Shown one piece after another: positions 1-8,465 of a stretch of DNA of 64,000 nucleotides. Below the pieces are notes generated by a model. It made no database searches. It was not told the origin of the DNA and saw only the letters and a list, made by a program, of their open reading frames with translations. Positions within the stretch are counted from its first letter, which is position 1. Each line of letters opens with the position of its first letter. The stretch lies in assembly GCA_947167135.1 (NCBI GenBank), contig CAMVGV010000002.1, positions 32,119-96,118 on the forward strand, read 5' to 3'. The DNA comes from an uncultured Lachnospiraceae bacterium. Lineage in GTDB: Bacteria > Bacillota > Clostridia > Lachnospirales > Lachnospiraceae. The position numbers were made by a program, and so were the translations under genes.

Positions 1-383
1 CCGACAGGCTTAAGGCTGCGGCCGGTCATTGTGATATCTCCGGCAATAAAAACAGGTTTTGCATCCGGTCTTTCCTTATAGAAACGTTCTCTCGCTTCTT
101 TAGACTCGGCCACAAGAACCCTATTCAGCTCCTCCAGCCGCTCCCCGAGACCGAATTCCGAAAGCTTTATCCTGTTTGCAGTGAATGTTGGAGCATAGAT
201 GACACGGGAACCAGCCCTTAAGAATTCAAGCTGCAGTCCGATAAGAGCCTCCGGATTTTCCGAAATCCAGAGATCCGGACAGACGCCGGAGGGCATACCG
301 CGCTTCTGGATATTTGAACCGGTGGCTCCGTCCAGATAGAGTATTCCTTCTTCAGTTAAGCTCTTAAATTCATCTTTTGTCAT
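1..383 (-). CDS. Homocysteine S-methyltransferase domain protein (MetH N-terminal type), partial
   Basis: The reading frame starts with ATG at 383 and runs off the left edge, so only about the first 127 residues are visible. The N-terminus has the LDGATGSNIQKRGMP stretch and a later PTFTANRIKL stretch, typical of the barrel domain that moves a methyl group to homocysteine in cobalamin-dependent methionine synthase and betaine-homocysteine methyltransferases. The zinc-binding cysteines lie beyond the edge. metA and metF in the same window fit a methionine-synthesis role. Whether this is full MetH or a short single-domain enzyme cannot be told here. Confidence 0.8.
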   Translation of the reverse strand, partial: MTKDEFKSLTEEGILYLDGATGSNIQKRGMPSGVCPDLWISENPEALIGLQLEFLRAGSRVIYAPTFTANRIKLSEFGLGERLEELNRVLVAESKEARERFYKERPDAKPVFIAGDITMTGRSLKPV

Positions 384-411
384 ATATCCTCTACAGTCAG
401 CTGCTTTTCGA

Positions 412-440
412 AAAGATTCTTCGCTTCGCTCAGAATGACA
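412..440 (-). repeat. Single copy of the TGTCATTCTGAG...GAAGAATCTT repeat
   Basis: Read on the minus strand, one full unit begins directly after the TAG stop codon of the sortase gene. It is the basic form of the dispersed repeat found throughout the window, with the CGAAGCG interior. Confidence 0.9.
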
Positions 441-1241
441 CTAACCTAACGGCTCCAGCTTCTTACAGACCACCACGAATCTCCCGTTCTGCTCATCGTA
501 GTCACAGGTGGATAATATCAGCAGCTTATCCCCGTAGGAAGCTGTAACGCCGGTGTCGTAGAGCGCTGCAGCCTTCATCTCATTAATTCCCGATTCGAAT
601 TCCTTTTCCGAAGCGGGATCGATAAACTGATAGTACTTAAATGCTATAACATTTTCCTCATACACATGCGACTGGAAGGCCATCATCACCTGGTATTTCC
701 CGGTCTCGTATATGGTATCAAACTGGATAATGGGATTATCCCGGAAAAAGTCCTCGGATTTATATTTATCAAGATCTCCGAACATCTGTCCGGATTTCAT
801 ATTGTGGCCGTAGATTATAAGGTTTTCCGTGGGCTTCACGATATCGCAGTTATCATCAAGAAATAAGGTTCCGTTCCTGTCCTCTTTACCGTCAAAATCG
901 TGATCCAGGTAAAAATCTCCCTTTCCGTTTATGTTCTTCATAACGGGATAATCGATGTTTGTACCATTTATCTTTATCCAGCCCGCCAGATTCTTATTCT
1001 GCTCATAAAGCTTCTCATACTGCCCGAGGACCACAAGCACCCGCTCTTCACCTGTCTTCTCATCCACTGTAGTAACGGTCTTTATATCTCCCGAGCCGCC
1101 GTTAAAGGCAGAGGCGGTTCCCGCTCTCTTTCCGGCCTCGTCTGAATTCATTTTCGAGTTATATGCGTAAAAGATAAGGTAAGCCCCGCAGGCCAGAAAG
1201 ACGGCGAAGGCTATAAATCTTGCGATCCCCCTTTTCTTCAT
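441..1241 (-). CDS. Class B sortase
   Basis: A 266-residue membrane-anchored transpeptidase expected to join a sorting-signal protein to peptidoglycan outside the cell. One N-terminal membrane segment (about residues 8-27) is followed by a sortase domain with the catalytic triad visible: His146 in IIYGHNM, Cys246 in LSTCDY and Arg254 in NGRFVVV. The sequence between His and Cys, including the long helix around residues 205-230, is of the class B kind. The start overlaps the stop of the upstream zinc-ribbon gene by one base (TGATG), so the two are probably co-translated. No sorting substrate with a clear LPxTG-like tail was recognised in the window. Confidence 0.9.
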   Translation of the reverse strand: MKKRGIARFIAFAVFLACGAYLIFYAYNSKMNSDEAGKRAGTASAFNGGSGDIKTVTTVDEKTGEERVLVVLGQYEKLYEQNKNLAGWIKINGTNIDYPVMKNINGKGDFYLDHDFDGKEDRNGTLFLDDNCDIVKPTENLIIYGHNMKSGQMFGDLDKYKSEDFFRDNPIIQFDTIYETGKYQVMMAFQSHVYEENVIAFKYYQFIDPASEKEFESGINEMKAAALYDTGVTASYGDKLLILSTCDYDEQNGRFVVVCKKLEPLG

Positions 1242-1720
1242 CAGCTCACCCTTTCAAATTCCTTGCCGCACTTCGGGCAGGTTATCATGATACGCCCTTT
1301 GTTTGCGGGGATCCTTATATCGACTCCGCAGCCCGGACATTTAAAGAGACAGAACTTCAGTCCGTAGTTCGTTTTATTCCCGCGGGGTCTTATACTCCTT
1401 ATATTTCCCCACCATTCCTTCATGCTTTCCTTAAAGGGCTTTGACCTTTTTGAAAAGCCTCCGGTAATGCTCTTATAAATCTCATTCTCCCTTGATCTTT
1501 TTTCGAGGTTCCTTGAGAACATCCTGAAGATACTCCAGAGAACCATAAGGATAAGAACAAAAACAAAGAAAAGTGACGCATTCCTGTTTCTGGAAAGCGC
1601 CGCAAATGCAAGACAGGTTCCTGCCACAAAAAGCAGGGCAAGGGACAGATCGTCATGCCCATATCTACCGTTCATAAATCTTCTTATTCTATCCTTAAGC
1701 ATTACTAGAGATTGTAGCAT
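1241..1720 (-). CDS. Membrane protein with C-terminal zinc ribbon, unknown function
   Basis: A 159-residue protein with two hydrophobic segments at about residues 26-42 and 46-65, then a basic linker and a C-terminal zinc ribbon formed by CPGC and CPKC near residues 130-155. Clostridial genomes often carry small membrane proteins of this build; the function is unknown. It lies between an arginase-fold gene and sortase B, overlapping both ends slightly, so it is likely part of a three-gene operon. A second in-frame ATG at 1702 lies just after the upstream stop codon and is an equally good start, since neither has a clear Shine-Dalgarno site. Confidence 0.75.
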   Translation of the reverse strand: MLQSLVMLKDRIRRFMNGRYGHDDLSLALLFVAGTCLAFAALSRNRNASLFFVFVLILMVLWSIFRMFSRNLEKRSRENEIYKSITGGFSKRSKPFKESMKEWWGNIRSIRPRGNKTNYGLKFCLFKCPGCGVDIRIPANKGRIMITCPKCGKEFERVS

Positions 1721-2370
1721 AGAGCGTCAAGAATTGAAATATCAACCGCCTGATTCAGTCTGATCTCCCTCTCCGAAGCCCCGGCATTTCCCGGGACACC
1801 GCCGCAGATATCAATACCGAGAAGCTCCCTCCCTTCAGCCTCGGTGCGGAGAAGGGAAAGAAGCTCTTCAAGGCTCATTTCTCCCTGGTCCCAGTTCGTA
1901 GGACAGGTATCCTCAGACAGAATATCCTTGTCGATCGAAATGTAGAGGGGTCTATTAATATCAAAGCTGCCTTTAAGATATGAGACTTCCTTATCACTCC
2001 TTATAAGCTTAACCGACATAAGGGTATCCGGCATATCACTGACAGCGTCCTTGATCCACGAGCCGCAGGACCTTAATCCCTCAAATTCCGGTTCCTTGGA
2101 GTCATTATGATTGTCAAAGACAAGAAGATCAAAGGCTTCCCTTATCTCATAAAGATACAGCCTTGTAACATAGTGATAGTCGCCGATATCGATAAGGTGA
2201 ACCTTCCCCCCGGATCCAAAGTCCCGTATCCTCTCCCTTACCGCCTTCTCTCCTTCACTGTCCACATAAAGCTTTGTTCCCTGAACATCACTTAGATCCA
2301 GAAAAACCCTGTCCACGAAGAGTGACAGATCATAGTTTTCATACAAGCCCGAAAAATTTAGTATATCCAT
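1705..2370 (-). CDS. Arginase-fold (ureohydrolase-like) protein
   Basis: A protein of 221 residues with motifs that fit the arginase/agmatinase/deacetylase fold: LIDIGDYHY, LLVFDNHND, YISIDKDIL and LLGIDICGG, in the order of the metal-binding GGDH, DAHxD and SxDxDxxDP blocks. The residues differ from true arginases and the protein is short for the family, so the substrate is unknown. The ATG at 2370 is chosen because GGAGAAA precedes it at good spacing. A longer frame from 2460 would add an arginine-rich stretch that does not look like the family. It heads the zinc-ribbon and sortase operon and is transcribed away from metA. Confidence 0.6.
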   Translation of the reverse strand: MDILNFSGLYENYDLSLFVDRVFLDLSDVQGTKLYVDSEGEKAVRERIRDFGSGGKVHLIDIGDYHYVTRLYLYEIREAFDLLVFDNHNDSKEPEFEGLRSCGSWIKDAVSDMPDTLMSVKLIRSDKEVSYLKGSFDINRPLYISIDKDILSEDTCPTNWDQGEMSLEELLSLLRTEAEGRELLGIDICGGVPGNAGASEREIRLNQAVDISILDALCYNL

Positions 2371-2465
2371 GGTTTCTCCATGATAACCGTTTTCTCCTTC
2401 CGTATCAATAAAGCGCCTCCGGATGCGTTTCCCTGTCCGGAAGCGGCGTAAAAAGCGCATTTTTC

Positions 2466-2502
2466 GTTACAGTTCGCAGCCTGAAAGGCTGTGAACTGTA
2501 AC
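2466..2502. repeat. Strong hairpin between divergent operons
   Basis: A 16-bp stem (2466-2481 with 2487-2502), interrupted only by one G-T pair, closes a TGAAA loop. The genes on each side are transcribed away from it, so it is not placed as an ordinary terminator for either; it could be an operator, an mRNA leader structure or a dispersed repeat. The rest of 2461-2625 holds a second small stem-loop near 2582-2602 and no SAM riboswitch that I can recognise. Confidence 0.7.
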
Positions 2503-2625
2503 CATTTTTCAATGCCCCTCATAAAGCACTCTCCGTTAAGCTTGTGATAAATCTAAAAAAATGATAAATTTATACTACCATCGGATTCCGGATCAGGATC
2601 CGCTTTGAAAAAGGAAGTTTAAGGC

Positions 2626-3564
2626 ATGCCGATAAAAGTACAGCGGGATCTGCCCGCAAGGGAAATACTTGAAAACGAAAATATTTTTGTAATGGATGAA
2701 TACCGCTCGCTCCACCAGGATATCCGTCCTTTAAAGATAGTTATCTTAAATCTTATGCCTCTTAAGGAGGATACGGAGCTGCAGATACTCCGCTCCCTCT
2801 CCAATTCACCGCTGCAGGTGGATATCACCTTTCTGACCATAGAGAGCCATGTGTCGAAGAACACCTCCGTATATCACCTTAATCAGTTTTATACGACCTT
2901 CGGTGAGATACGTAAGCACCGCTATGACGGCATGATCATAACCGGAGCCCCTGTGGAGACTCTTGAATTTGAAGAGGTGGACTACTGGAAGGAGCTCTGC
3001 ACGATCTTTGAATGGACAAAGACACACGTGACAAGCACCTTCCATATTTGCTGGGGAGCACAGGCCGGTCTTTATTACCATAATAAGCTTGTAAAAAAAA
3101 GAATGGAAAAAAAGCTCTTCGGAGTATTCCCCCAAAAGGTCAGCAACAGAAAAACGCCACTGGTCAGAGGCTTTGATGACATCTTCTATGCGCCTCATTC
3201 CAGATATACCTACGTAGATGCCGGGGATATCAGGAATTGTGAGGATCTCCTTATCTTAGCCGAATCCGAGGAAGCCGGAGTCTTTCTATGTATGGAGAAG
3301 GACGGCTCAAGGATCTATGTAATGGGGCATCCCGAATATGACAGGCTGACTCTTGACAATGAGTATAAAAGGGATAAGAGTAAGGGACTTGATACCGATA
3401 TTCCGAAAAACTACTATCCCTTTAATAATCCGGAAAACCGTCCCACTCTTTCCTGGAGAAGCCACGCAAATATCCTGTATACCAACTGGCTGAATTACTA
3501 CGTTTATCAGGCTACACCCTATACTCTGGAGGATCTTCCCGATGAAGGCAGAAACAGCTTGTAA
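2626..3564 (+). CDS. metA: Homoserine O-acetyltransferase (MetA type)
   Basis: Acylates the hydroxyl of homoserine in the first committed step of methionine synthesis, in the cytoplasm. The 312 residues match the MetA family in full. The catalytic residues are visible: Cys142 in HICWGAQAG and the His235/Glu237 pair in MGHPEYDR. Residue 111 is Glu (GAPVE). Published work on the family shows that Glu at this position favours acetyl-CoA and Gly favours succinyl-CoA, so this enzyme probably makes O-acetylhomoserine. The start has GGAAG upstream. The 3' end overlaps the next gene by 23 bases. Confidence 0.95.
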   Translation: MPIKVQRDLPAREILENENIFVMDEYRSLHQDIRPLKIVILNLMPLKEDTELQILRSLSNSPLQVDITFLTIESHVSKNTSVYHLNQFYTTFGEIRKHRYDGMIITGAPVETLEFEEVDYWKELCTIFEWTKTHVTSTFHICWGAQAGLYYHNKLVKKRMEKKLFGVFPQKVSNRKTPLVRGFDDIFYAPHSRYTYVDAGDIRNCEDLLILAESEEAGVFLCMEKDGSRIYVMGHPEYDRLTLDNEYKRDKSKGLDTDIPKNYYPFNNPENRPTLSWRSHANILYTNWLNYYVYQATPYTLEDLPDEGRNSL

Positions 3565-5344
3565 GATCAAAGGTATATATTATCTTATTCTCTGCCCCGT
3601 GATCATCTTCTTTCTTATGGAATGGTTTCTCAGGAACCCCTTTCAGGATCAATGGGGGATAAAGCCGGTGCTTATGCCGGTGAATCTTATCTTTTTTTAC
3701 TGTATTCTGATCTTTTTTTTCGCCCTGTCGGGAAGCTTAAAGCTTTCGCTTTACCTTCTGTCCGCCCTTGCCCTTCTCTCGGGGCTTGCAAACCACTATA
3801 TTTACAGGTTCCGTGGAAGCACCCTTGTTCCATGGGACTTTTTCTCCTTACATACCGCAGCCTCTGTTGCTGATAATTATGACTATACCCCGGAAAGAAA
3901 GGTTTTGATCCTTGCCTTTCTCTTTCTCCTGTTATTTTTAAGCTTCAAATACTGTGATCTGACCATTGAGGACAACATAAGGCTCCGTATCATACTCACG
4001 GCTTTAAGCGCCGTCTTCTTTTTCTTTGCGTACGTTCCCTTCATACAGAGTGAAAAAACCGTAAAAGCACTTAAGGTCTACGATAAGCTTTTTACCCCGG
4101 CTACAATGACTATGAAGGACGGCACGGTATTCGCCTTTATTTACGATATGAAATTCCTGTCCGTCAATAGACCCGGTGACTACAGTAAAAGAAGCATCCG
4201 TACCTCACTTGAGAAGGATTACGGAGGCAGGTTCATAAAAAAGCCCGTAAGCAACGCGGACACTCCCAATATCATAGTGATCATGTGTGAGGCCTTCTCG
4301 GATCCTGCCGTAGCCTCCGGTTTTACCGCAAATGAGGACTTTATGCCCTATATCCGTTCCCTTATGGATGATGAGAATGTTACCTCGGGCTACCTCCATG
4401 TATCGATAAAGGGCGGAAACACACCGAATACAGAATTTGAATATCTTACAGGAAATACCATGGCCTTTCTCCCGAACGGCTCCATTCCCTTTCAGCAGTT
4501 TATTAAAAAAGAAATCGATGCCCTTCCCGCGTACCTTAGCATCAGGGGATACCATTCCGTTGCGATGCACCCATACAAATCAACCGGCTGGTGCAGGGAT
4601 GAGGTCTATCCTCTGCTGGGCTTTGAAGAAATGTATTTTATCGACTATTTCAAGAAAAGAAATCCCGGATATATGAGGAAATATATAAGCGATGAGACCC
4701 TTTTCAGGGAGATCATAAATCTGTATAAGGAAAACGGAACCGAAACCCCGTTATTTTCCTTTAATGTGACCATGCAGAACCATTCGGAATACTCGGGAAG
4801 TCCTGAGGATTATCCCGGGAATATAAAGGTCGACGGCTTAAGTGGTGACACAGCCCTCGAACACTACCTGTCCCTTCAGAAGATAACCGACAGTGCCTTC
4901 AAAAGCTTTGTTTCCTATTTTGACAGCATTAGTGATCCCACTGTCATCGTATTCTTCGGTGACCATCAGGCTGCAGACCATGTGGTAGAGCCGCTTTGGC
5001 AGCTTAACGGAAAGACAGGCTCAAATCTTACGGATGAGGAGAACCGTCTCCGTTATAAGGTACCCTTCCTTATCTGGACAAATTATGAGTATGAGGGAGA
5101 AAAGGATCTGGATATCAGCGCAAATTTCCTTGGGAATCTGACTCTAAAAGCGGCAGGGACGGATATCTGCGGCTACCGTGCCTTTCTCTCGGAGCAGTAT
5201 AAAAAAACCCCCGTTGTAAGCGCTGTTCATACTGTTAATGAAGATGGAACCGACAGGGACAATGACATCAATGATCCCGAGCTTCAGAAATACCGGAGAT
5301 ACCAGTATTATGAGCTATTTGATGATAATGACCTGATGGACTGA
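3542..5344 (+). CDS. LTA synthase-like phosphoglycerol transferase (sulfatase fold)
   Basis: A 600-residue protein with about five membrane segments in the first 170 residues and an extracellular alkaline-phosphatase/sulfatase-fold domain from about residue 240. Metal and catalytic positions correspond to LtaS: Glu250 in IVIMCEAFSD, Thr294 in GGNTPNTEFEY as the nucleophile, and FFGDHQA near the end of the domain. Family members move glycerol phosphate from phosphatidylglycerol onto glycolipids or wall polymers. The start lies inside metA, 23 bases before its stop, with GGAGG nine bases upstream. YfhO follows at about 100 bases, which fits a role in cell-envelope polymers. Confidence 0.88.
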   Translation: MKAETACKIKGIYYLILCPVIIFFLMEWFLRNPFQDQWGIKPVLMPVNLIFFYCILIFFFALSGSLKLSLYLLSALALLSGLANHYIYRFRGSTLVPWDFFSLHTAASVADNYDYTPERKVLILAFLFLLLFLSFKYCDLTIEDNIRLRIILTALSAVFFFFAYVPFIQSEKTVKALKVYDKLFTPATMTMKDGTVFAFIYDMKFLSVNRPGDYSKRSIRTSLEKDYGGRFIKKPVSNADTPNIIVIMCEAFSDPAVASGFTANEDFMPYIRSLMDDENVTSGYLHVSIKGGNTPNTEFEYLTGNTMAFLPNGSIPFQQFIKKEIDALPAYLSIRGYHSVAMHPYKSTGWCRDEVYPLLGFEEMYFIDYFKKRNPGYMRKYISDETLFREIINLYKENGTETPLFSFNVTMQNHSEYSGSPEDYPGNIKVDGLSGDTALEHYLSLQKITDSAFKSFVSYFDSISDPTVIVFFGDHQAADHVVEPLWQLNGKTGSNLTDEENRLRYKVPFLIWTNYEYEGEKDLDISANFLGNLTLKAAGTDICGYRAFLSEQYKKTPVVSAVHTVNEDGTDRDNDINDPELQKYRRYQYYELFDDNDLMD

Positions 5345-5371
5345 GGCACATTTTATTGACTTAGGCATATT

Positions 5372-5442
5372 TTGTCATTCTGAGCAAAAATTGTCATCCT
5401 GAGCGCAGCTGACTGTGTCATCCTGAGCGCAGCGAAGGATCT
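5372..5442 (+). repeat. Two and a half copies of the TGTCATYCTGAG repeat
   Basis: Three successive heads (GTCATTCTGAGC, GTCATCCTGAGCGCAGC twice) occur, and only the last is followed by the GAAGGATCTT tail. The tail ends six bases before the ATG of the YfhO gene, and its AAGGA is the only ribosome-binding-site-like sequence there. Confidence 0.85.
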
Positions 5443-5447
5443 TTATA

Positions 5448-8075
5448 ATGGAACCACTGATCAAATACTACAAAACCCATACAAAGCCCCTGTTTTATAT
5501 GGCAGCCTTCGCCCTGCCTTTTTTTGCGACCCTTCTTCTTTTTGTCCTTCGGAATATCTATCCCTTCGGAGATATCACCTTTTTAAAAAAGGATATGTAC
5601 CAGCAGTACACCCCGTTTTTCTATGAGTTCTACAGAAAGATAAAGCATGGCGAAAGCCTGTGGTATTCCTGGAATGCCGGACTGGGAACGAATTTCCTCG
5701 CAGTGATCGCCTACTACCTGGCTTCTCCCCTGAATTTCCTTATCATCCTCTTTCCCGAAAAATACATACTTGAGTTTATGTCCTATTCAGTCGTTATTAA
5801 AACAGGACTTATGGGGCTCACTTCTTCAATGTACCTTAGATATCACTTTAAACGCTACGACCCCGCCATTGTCGTATTTTCGCTCTGCTATGCAATGAGC
5901 GCCTTTATGGCTGCCTATAACTGGAATGTGGAGTGGATGGATGTGCTTTTCATTGCGCCCGTAACGGTACTCGGACTGGAGATCATAATGGATGACGGCT
6001 CTCCCCTTATTTATTATCTTTCCCTTTCCTATGCCATTTTCACAAATTACTATCTCTCCATTATGCTCTGCATTTATCTCCTTCTCCAGTTTGTTATATT
6101 AAATGTGATCCGCGGCTTCCGTACCGGGAGGCTTATCCGGTTCATTATCTTCTCCCTTCTTTCTGCGTCTACTGCGGCGCTACTCCTGCTCCCGGAGTAC
6201 TATGCCCTTAAATTCACAACCTTTACAAATATCCGCTTCCCCGCGGAGCTCAAGATCTACTTAGGCCCTGTCGACTTACTGACCTCCCATCTTCCCGGAG
6301 TGGAGCCGGAAACGGGGCTCGGACATTACCCGAACATTTACTGCGGACTTCTTGTATTTTTTCTCATTTTCCTCTATGCCTTTAATTTCCGGAACAGAAC
6401 AAAGGAAAGGATATGCTGCTTAAGCCTTCTAATCTTTTTCATCCTGTCCTTTGATATCAACATCCTGAACTTTATATGGCACGGGCTTAATTTCCCTGAT
6501 TCCCTTCCTGCGAGACAGGGCTATCTGTATACCCTGCTTTTAATAACCATAGGCTACGATGCCTTCCTCCTTATCCGGAGCACGAAGCAGGATCTTTTAT
6601 ATATTTCTCTTGCCCTCTCCTACATCCTTATAGTTGTGACCGCTTATTTCTCGGACAGGGAAAGAATGGATGACATTGCAAAGATAATTACCTTTGTCTT
6701 TGCCCTCAGCATAGTCATTTTCTGCCTTTTCTACCGCTCCGCCCCCTCAAAGGAGCATTTCCCCGGGAATATGCAGGAGCTTCTGTTCCGCTATGCACTT
6801 CTTCTGACCCTTAGCTTTGAGATCATACTGAATATGTATTACACAAATAACCGTACCGTAAAACGTGACGATTATTTCAGTAAGTATGATGATTTCAAGG
6901 TTCTTAATACTGAAAAGATCATGGCGGATATTGATGACGACTCTCCCTTATCCAGGGCTGACGAGGTGGGACGGAGTGTAAGAAACGATTCCATGATGAT
7001 AGATTATCCATCCCTCTCCTTTTTCTCATCGACCACAAACGGACTCATCATAAAATACCTTAATAAATACGGCTTTATGAACAGCCGGGTCTTCTATCTT
7101 TCAGACGGATCCACTGCCGTTACCAGCCTCTTATCCGGACAGAAGTATATCTTTGTTCCATCCGGAAGGATCTGTACCTCGGATGACATCGCTTCACCCT
7201 ATAAGCACAGTAACGGTGCGGCATTATACGAATATAACGATTATCTGCCGAACGGTTACGTGATCCGCTGCAATGACGTTGTAAAGGATAAGCTTTTTAT
7301 CCCCTCCGGGGATGCCGAAAAAATAATAGACTCCCTTATTCCGGCGCCGAACAGCGAAGGCTCTCCCGTGGAAGCGCAGAATGCCCTTATGCATGATCTG
7401 AATATCTCAGGCACCGCCCTTATGAGCTATGGTTCCCATGAAAGTGGCTCGACTTCAGGTCAGGACAATTCCCTGACCGTCAATTTCAGCGATGCCTGTC
7501 ATCTCTATGCATATAACAGGACTAAGACAAAGGCGGAGGTAAAGGTTAATTTTTCCGACGGCACCTCCCTTGGTAAGCTGCCCCTCAATAAATACAGATA
7601 TCTTGTGGATCTTGGGTACCGCGGAAAGGGCACAAATGCCACCTTTATTTCCGAAGATAAGGATGATACCGAAATGGATATAGAATTTTACCGACTGAAT
7701 CCCTCGGTGGTTGATTCCTTTACTTCAGCGGTAAACAGATCCGAGAGACTGAGCGGCATTGAGATTTCCGATAATGAGCTTAGCGGGCATATTGACATGA
7801 ATTCTTCGGGGGAGCTTATCCTCTCGGTTCCCTATGAGCCCGGCTGGAAGCTCTATATCGATGGTAATGAGGCCGATATCCGGCTCTTCGACGGTCTCTG
7901 GATTTCTGCCCATCTTGAAAAAGGTCCGCATGATATCAGGATCTCATTCTTCCCGAAGGGCTTCAGATCCGGAGTTGTGATAAGTCTCCTGTCCGTCATA
8001 GCAGCGGTCTTAGGTCTTTGGTATGAGAGCCTCCTCAGAAGAAGGAAAGCGCACGCCGCCACAATGTCATCCTGA
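5448..8075 (+). CDS. YfhO-family polytopic membrane protein
   Basis: An 875-residue integral membrane protein with roughly a dozen hydrophobic segments in the first 470 residues and a soluble, mostly beta C-terminal domain, closed by one last membrane helix near residue 850. The early GDITFLKKDMYQQYTPFF stretch and the WNVEWMD motif are typical of the YfhO family. Family members have a GT-C glycosyltransferase-like layout and have been tied to glycosylation of lipoteichoic acid in Bacillus. It follows an LtaS-like gene. The last residues TMSS and the TGA stop codon are read from the first copy of the downstream repeat, so the original C-terminus was probably changed by repeat insertion. Confidence 0.88.
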   Translation: MEPLIKYYKTHTKPLFYMAAFALPFFATLLLFVLRNIYPFGDITFLKKDMYQQYTPFFYEFYRKIKHGESLWYSWNAGLGTNFLAVIAYYLASPLNFLIILFPEKYILEFMSYSVVIKTGLMGLTSSMYLRYHFKRYDPAIVVFSLCYAMSAFMAAYNWNVEWMDVLFIAPVTVLGLEIIMDDGSPLIYYLSLSYAIFTNYYLSIMLCIYLLLQFVILNVIRGFRTGRLIRFIIFSLLSASTAALLLLPEYYALKFTTFTNIRFPAELKIYLGPVDLLTSHLPGVEPETGLGHYPNIYCGLLVFFLIFLYAFNFRNRTKERICCLSLLIFFILSFDINILNFIWHGLNFPDSLPARQGYLYTLLLITIGYDAFLLIRSTKQDLLYISLALSYILIVVTAYFSDRERMDDIAKIITFVFALSIVIFCLFYRSAPSKEHFPGNMQELLFRYALLLTLSFEIILNMYYTNNRTVKRDDYFSKYDDFKVLNTEKIMADIDDDSPLSRADEVGRSVRNDSMMIDYPSLSFFSSTTNGLIIKYLNKYGFMNSRVFYLSDGSTAVTSLLSGQKYIFVPSGRICTSDDIASPYKHSNGAALYEYNDYLPNGYVIRCNDVVKDKLFIPSGDAEKIIDSLIPAPNSEGSPVEAQNALMHDLNISGTALMSYGSHESGSTSGQDNSLTVNFSDACHLYAYNRTKTKAEVKVNFSDGTSLGKLPLNKYRYLVDLGYRGKGTNATFISEDKDDTEMDIEFYRLNPSVVDSFTSAVNRSERLSGIEISDNELSGHIDMNSSGELILSVPYEPGWKLYIDGNEADIRLFDGLWISAHLEKGPHDIRISFFPKGFRSGVVISLLSVIAAVLGLWYESLLRRRKAHAATMSS

Positions 8076-8142
8076 GCGTCAGCTTCCTTGTCATCCTGAG
8101 CGTCAGCTTCCTTGTCATCCTGAGCGTCAGCGAAGGATCTTC
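8064..8142 (+). repeat. Triple TGTCATCCTGAGCGTCAG repeat at the YfhO stop
   Basis: Three heads with the GCGTCAGC interior occur about 26 bases apart, and only the last carries the GAAGGATCTT tail. The first copy contains the stop codon of the YfhO gene. Confidence 0.9.
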
Positions 8143-8157
8143 CCCTGCCGTCTTCGC

Positions 8158-8389
8158 TTGTGTCCCGGATTGCCTACTGTTTTTTTCGCGCTACGATCCC
8201 GCTAAACTCATCCTTCGTCTTATTACAAAATTTTGCTCGGCGCCGTTCCGGGCTTGCATTTTAGTTTTATGTATAACCATCATACCCAAACGCAAGCCCG
8301 GCCTTCGCACTCGCAAAATTTATAAGCCTCGGATTCGCTAAGCGGGACGTGCTGATTGCTCAAAAAACAGTTATCAATCCTGGACACAA
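8158..8389. mobile_element. 232-bp palindromic (MITE-like) element
   Basis: Imperfect inverted arms of about 30 bp lie at 8158-8187 and 8360-8389 (TTGTGTCC at one end, GGACACAA at the other). Nested inside are further paired blocks: CCCGCT with AGCGGG, GCAAAATTT opposite CAAAATTTTGC, and CCGGGCTTGC (8248-8257) with GCAAGCCCGG (8292-8301). The whole element can fold into one long hairpin. No open reading frame of note lies inside. Together with the flanking repeats it fills the 388-base gap between YfhO and metF. Confidence 0.75.
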
Positions 8390-8430
8390 ATTAAAGTTTT
8401 TTCAGGTTCCACAGCTTATATCTTGTTAAA

Positions 8431-8465
8431 TGTCATCCTGAGGAGCGGAAGCGACGAAGGATCTT
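8431..8465 (+). repeat. Single repeat copy with GGAGCGGAAGCGAC interior
   Basis: One full unit, TGTCATCCTGAG to GAAGGATCTT. Its last bases overlap the stop codon (TAA, minus strand) of metF. Confidence 0.85.

Noticed and set aside
2461..2625. Possible SAM riboswitch before metA
   Set aside because: The expected conserved stem sequences are absent; only simple hairpins are seen.
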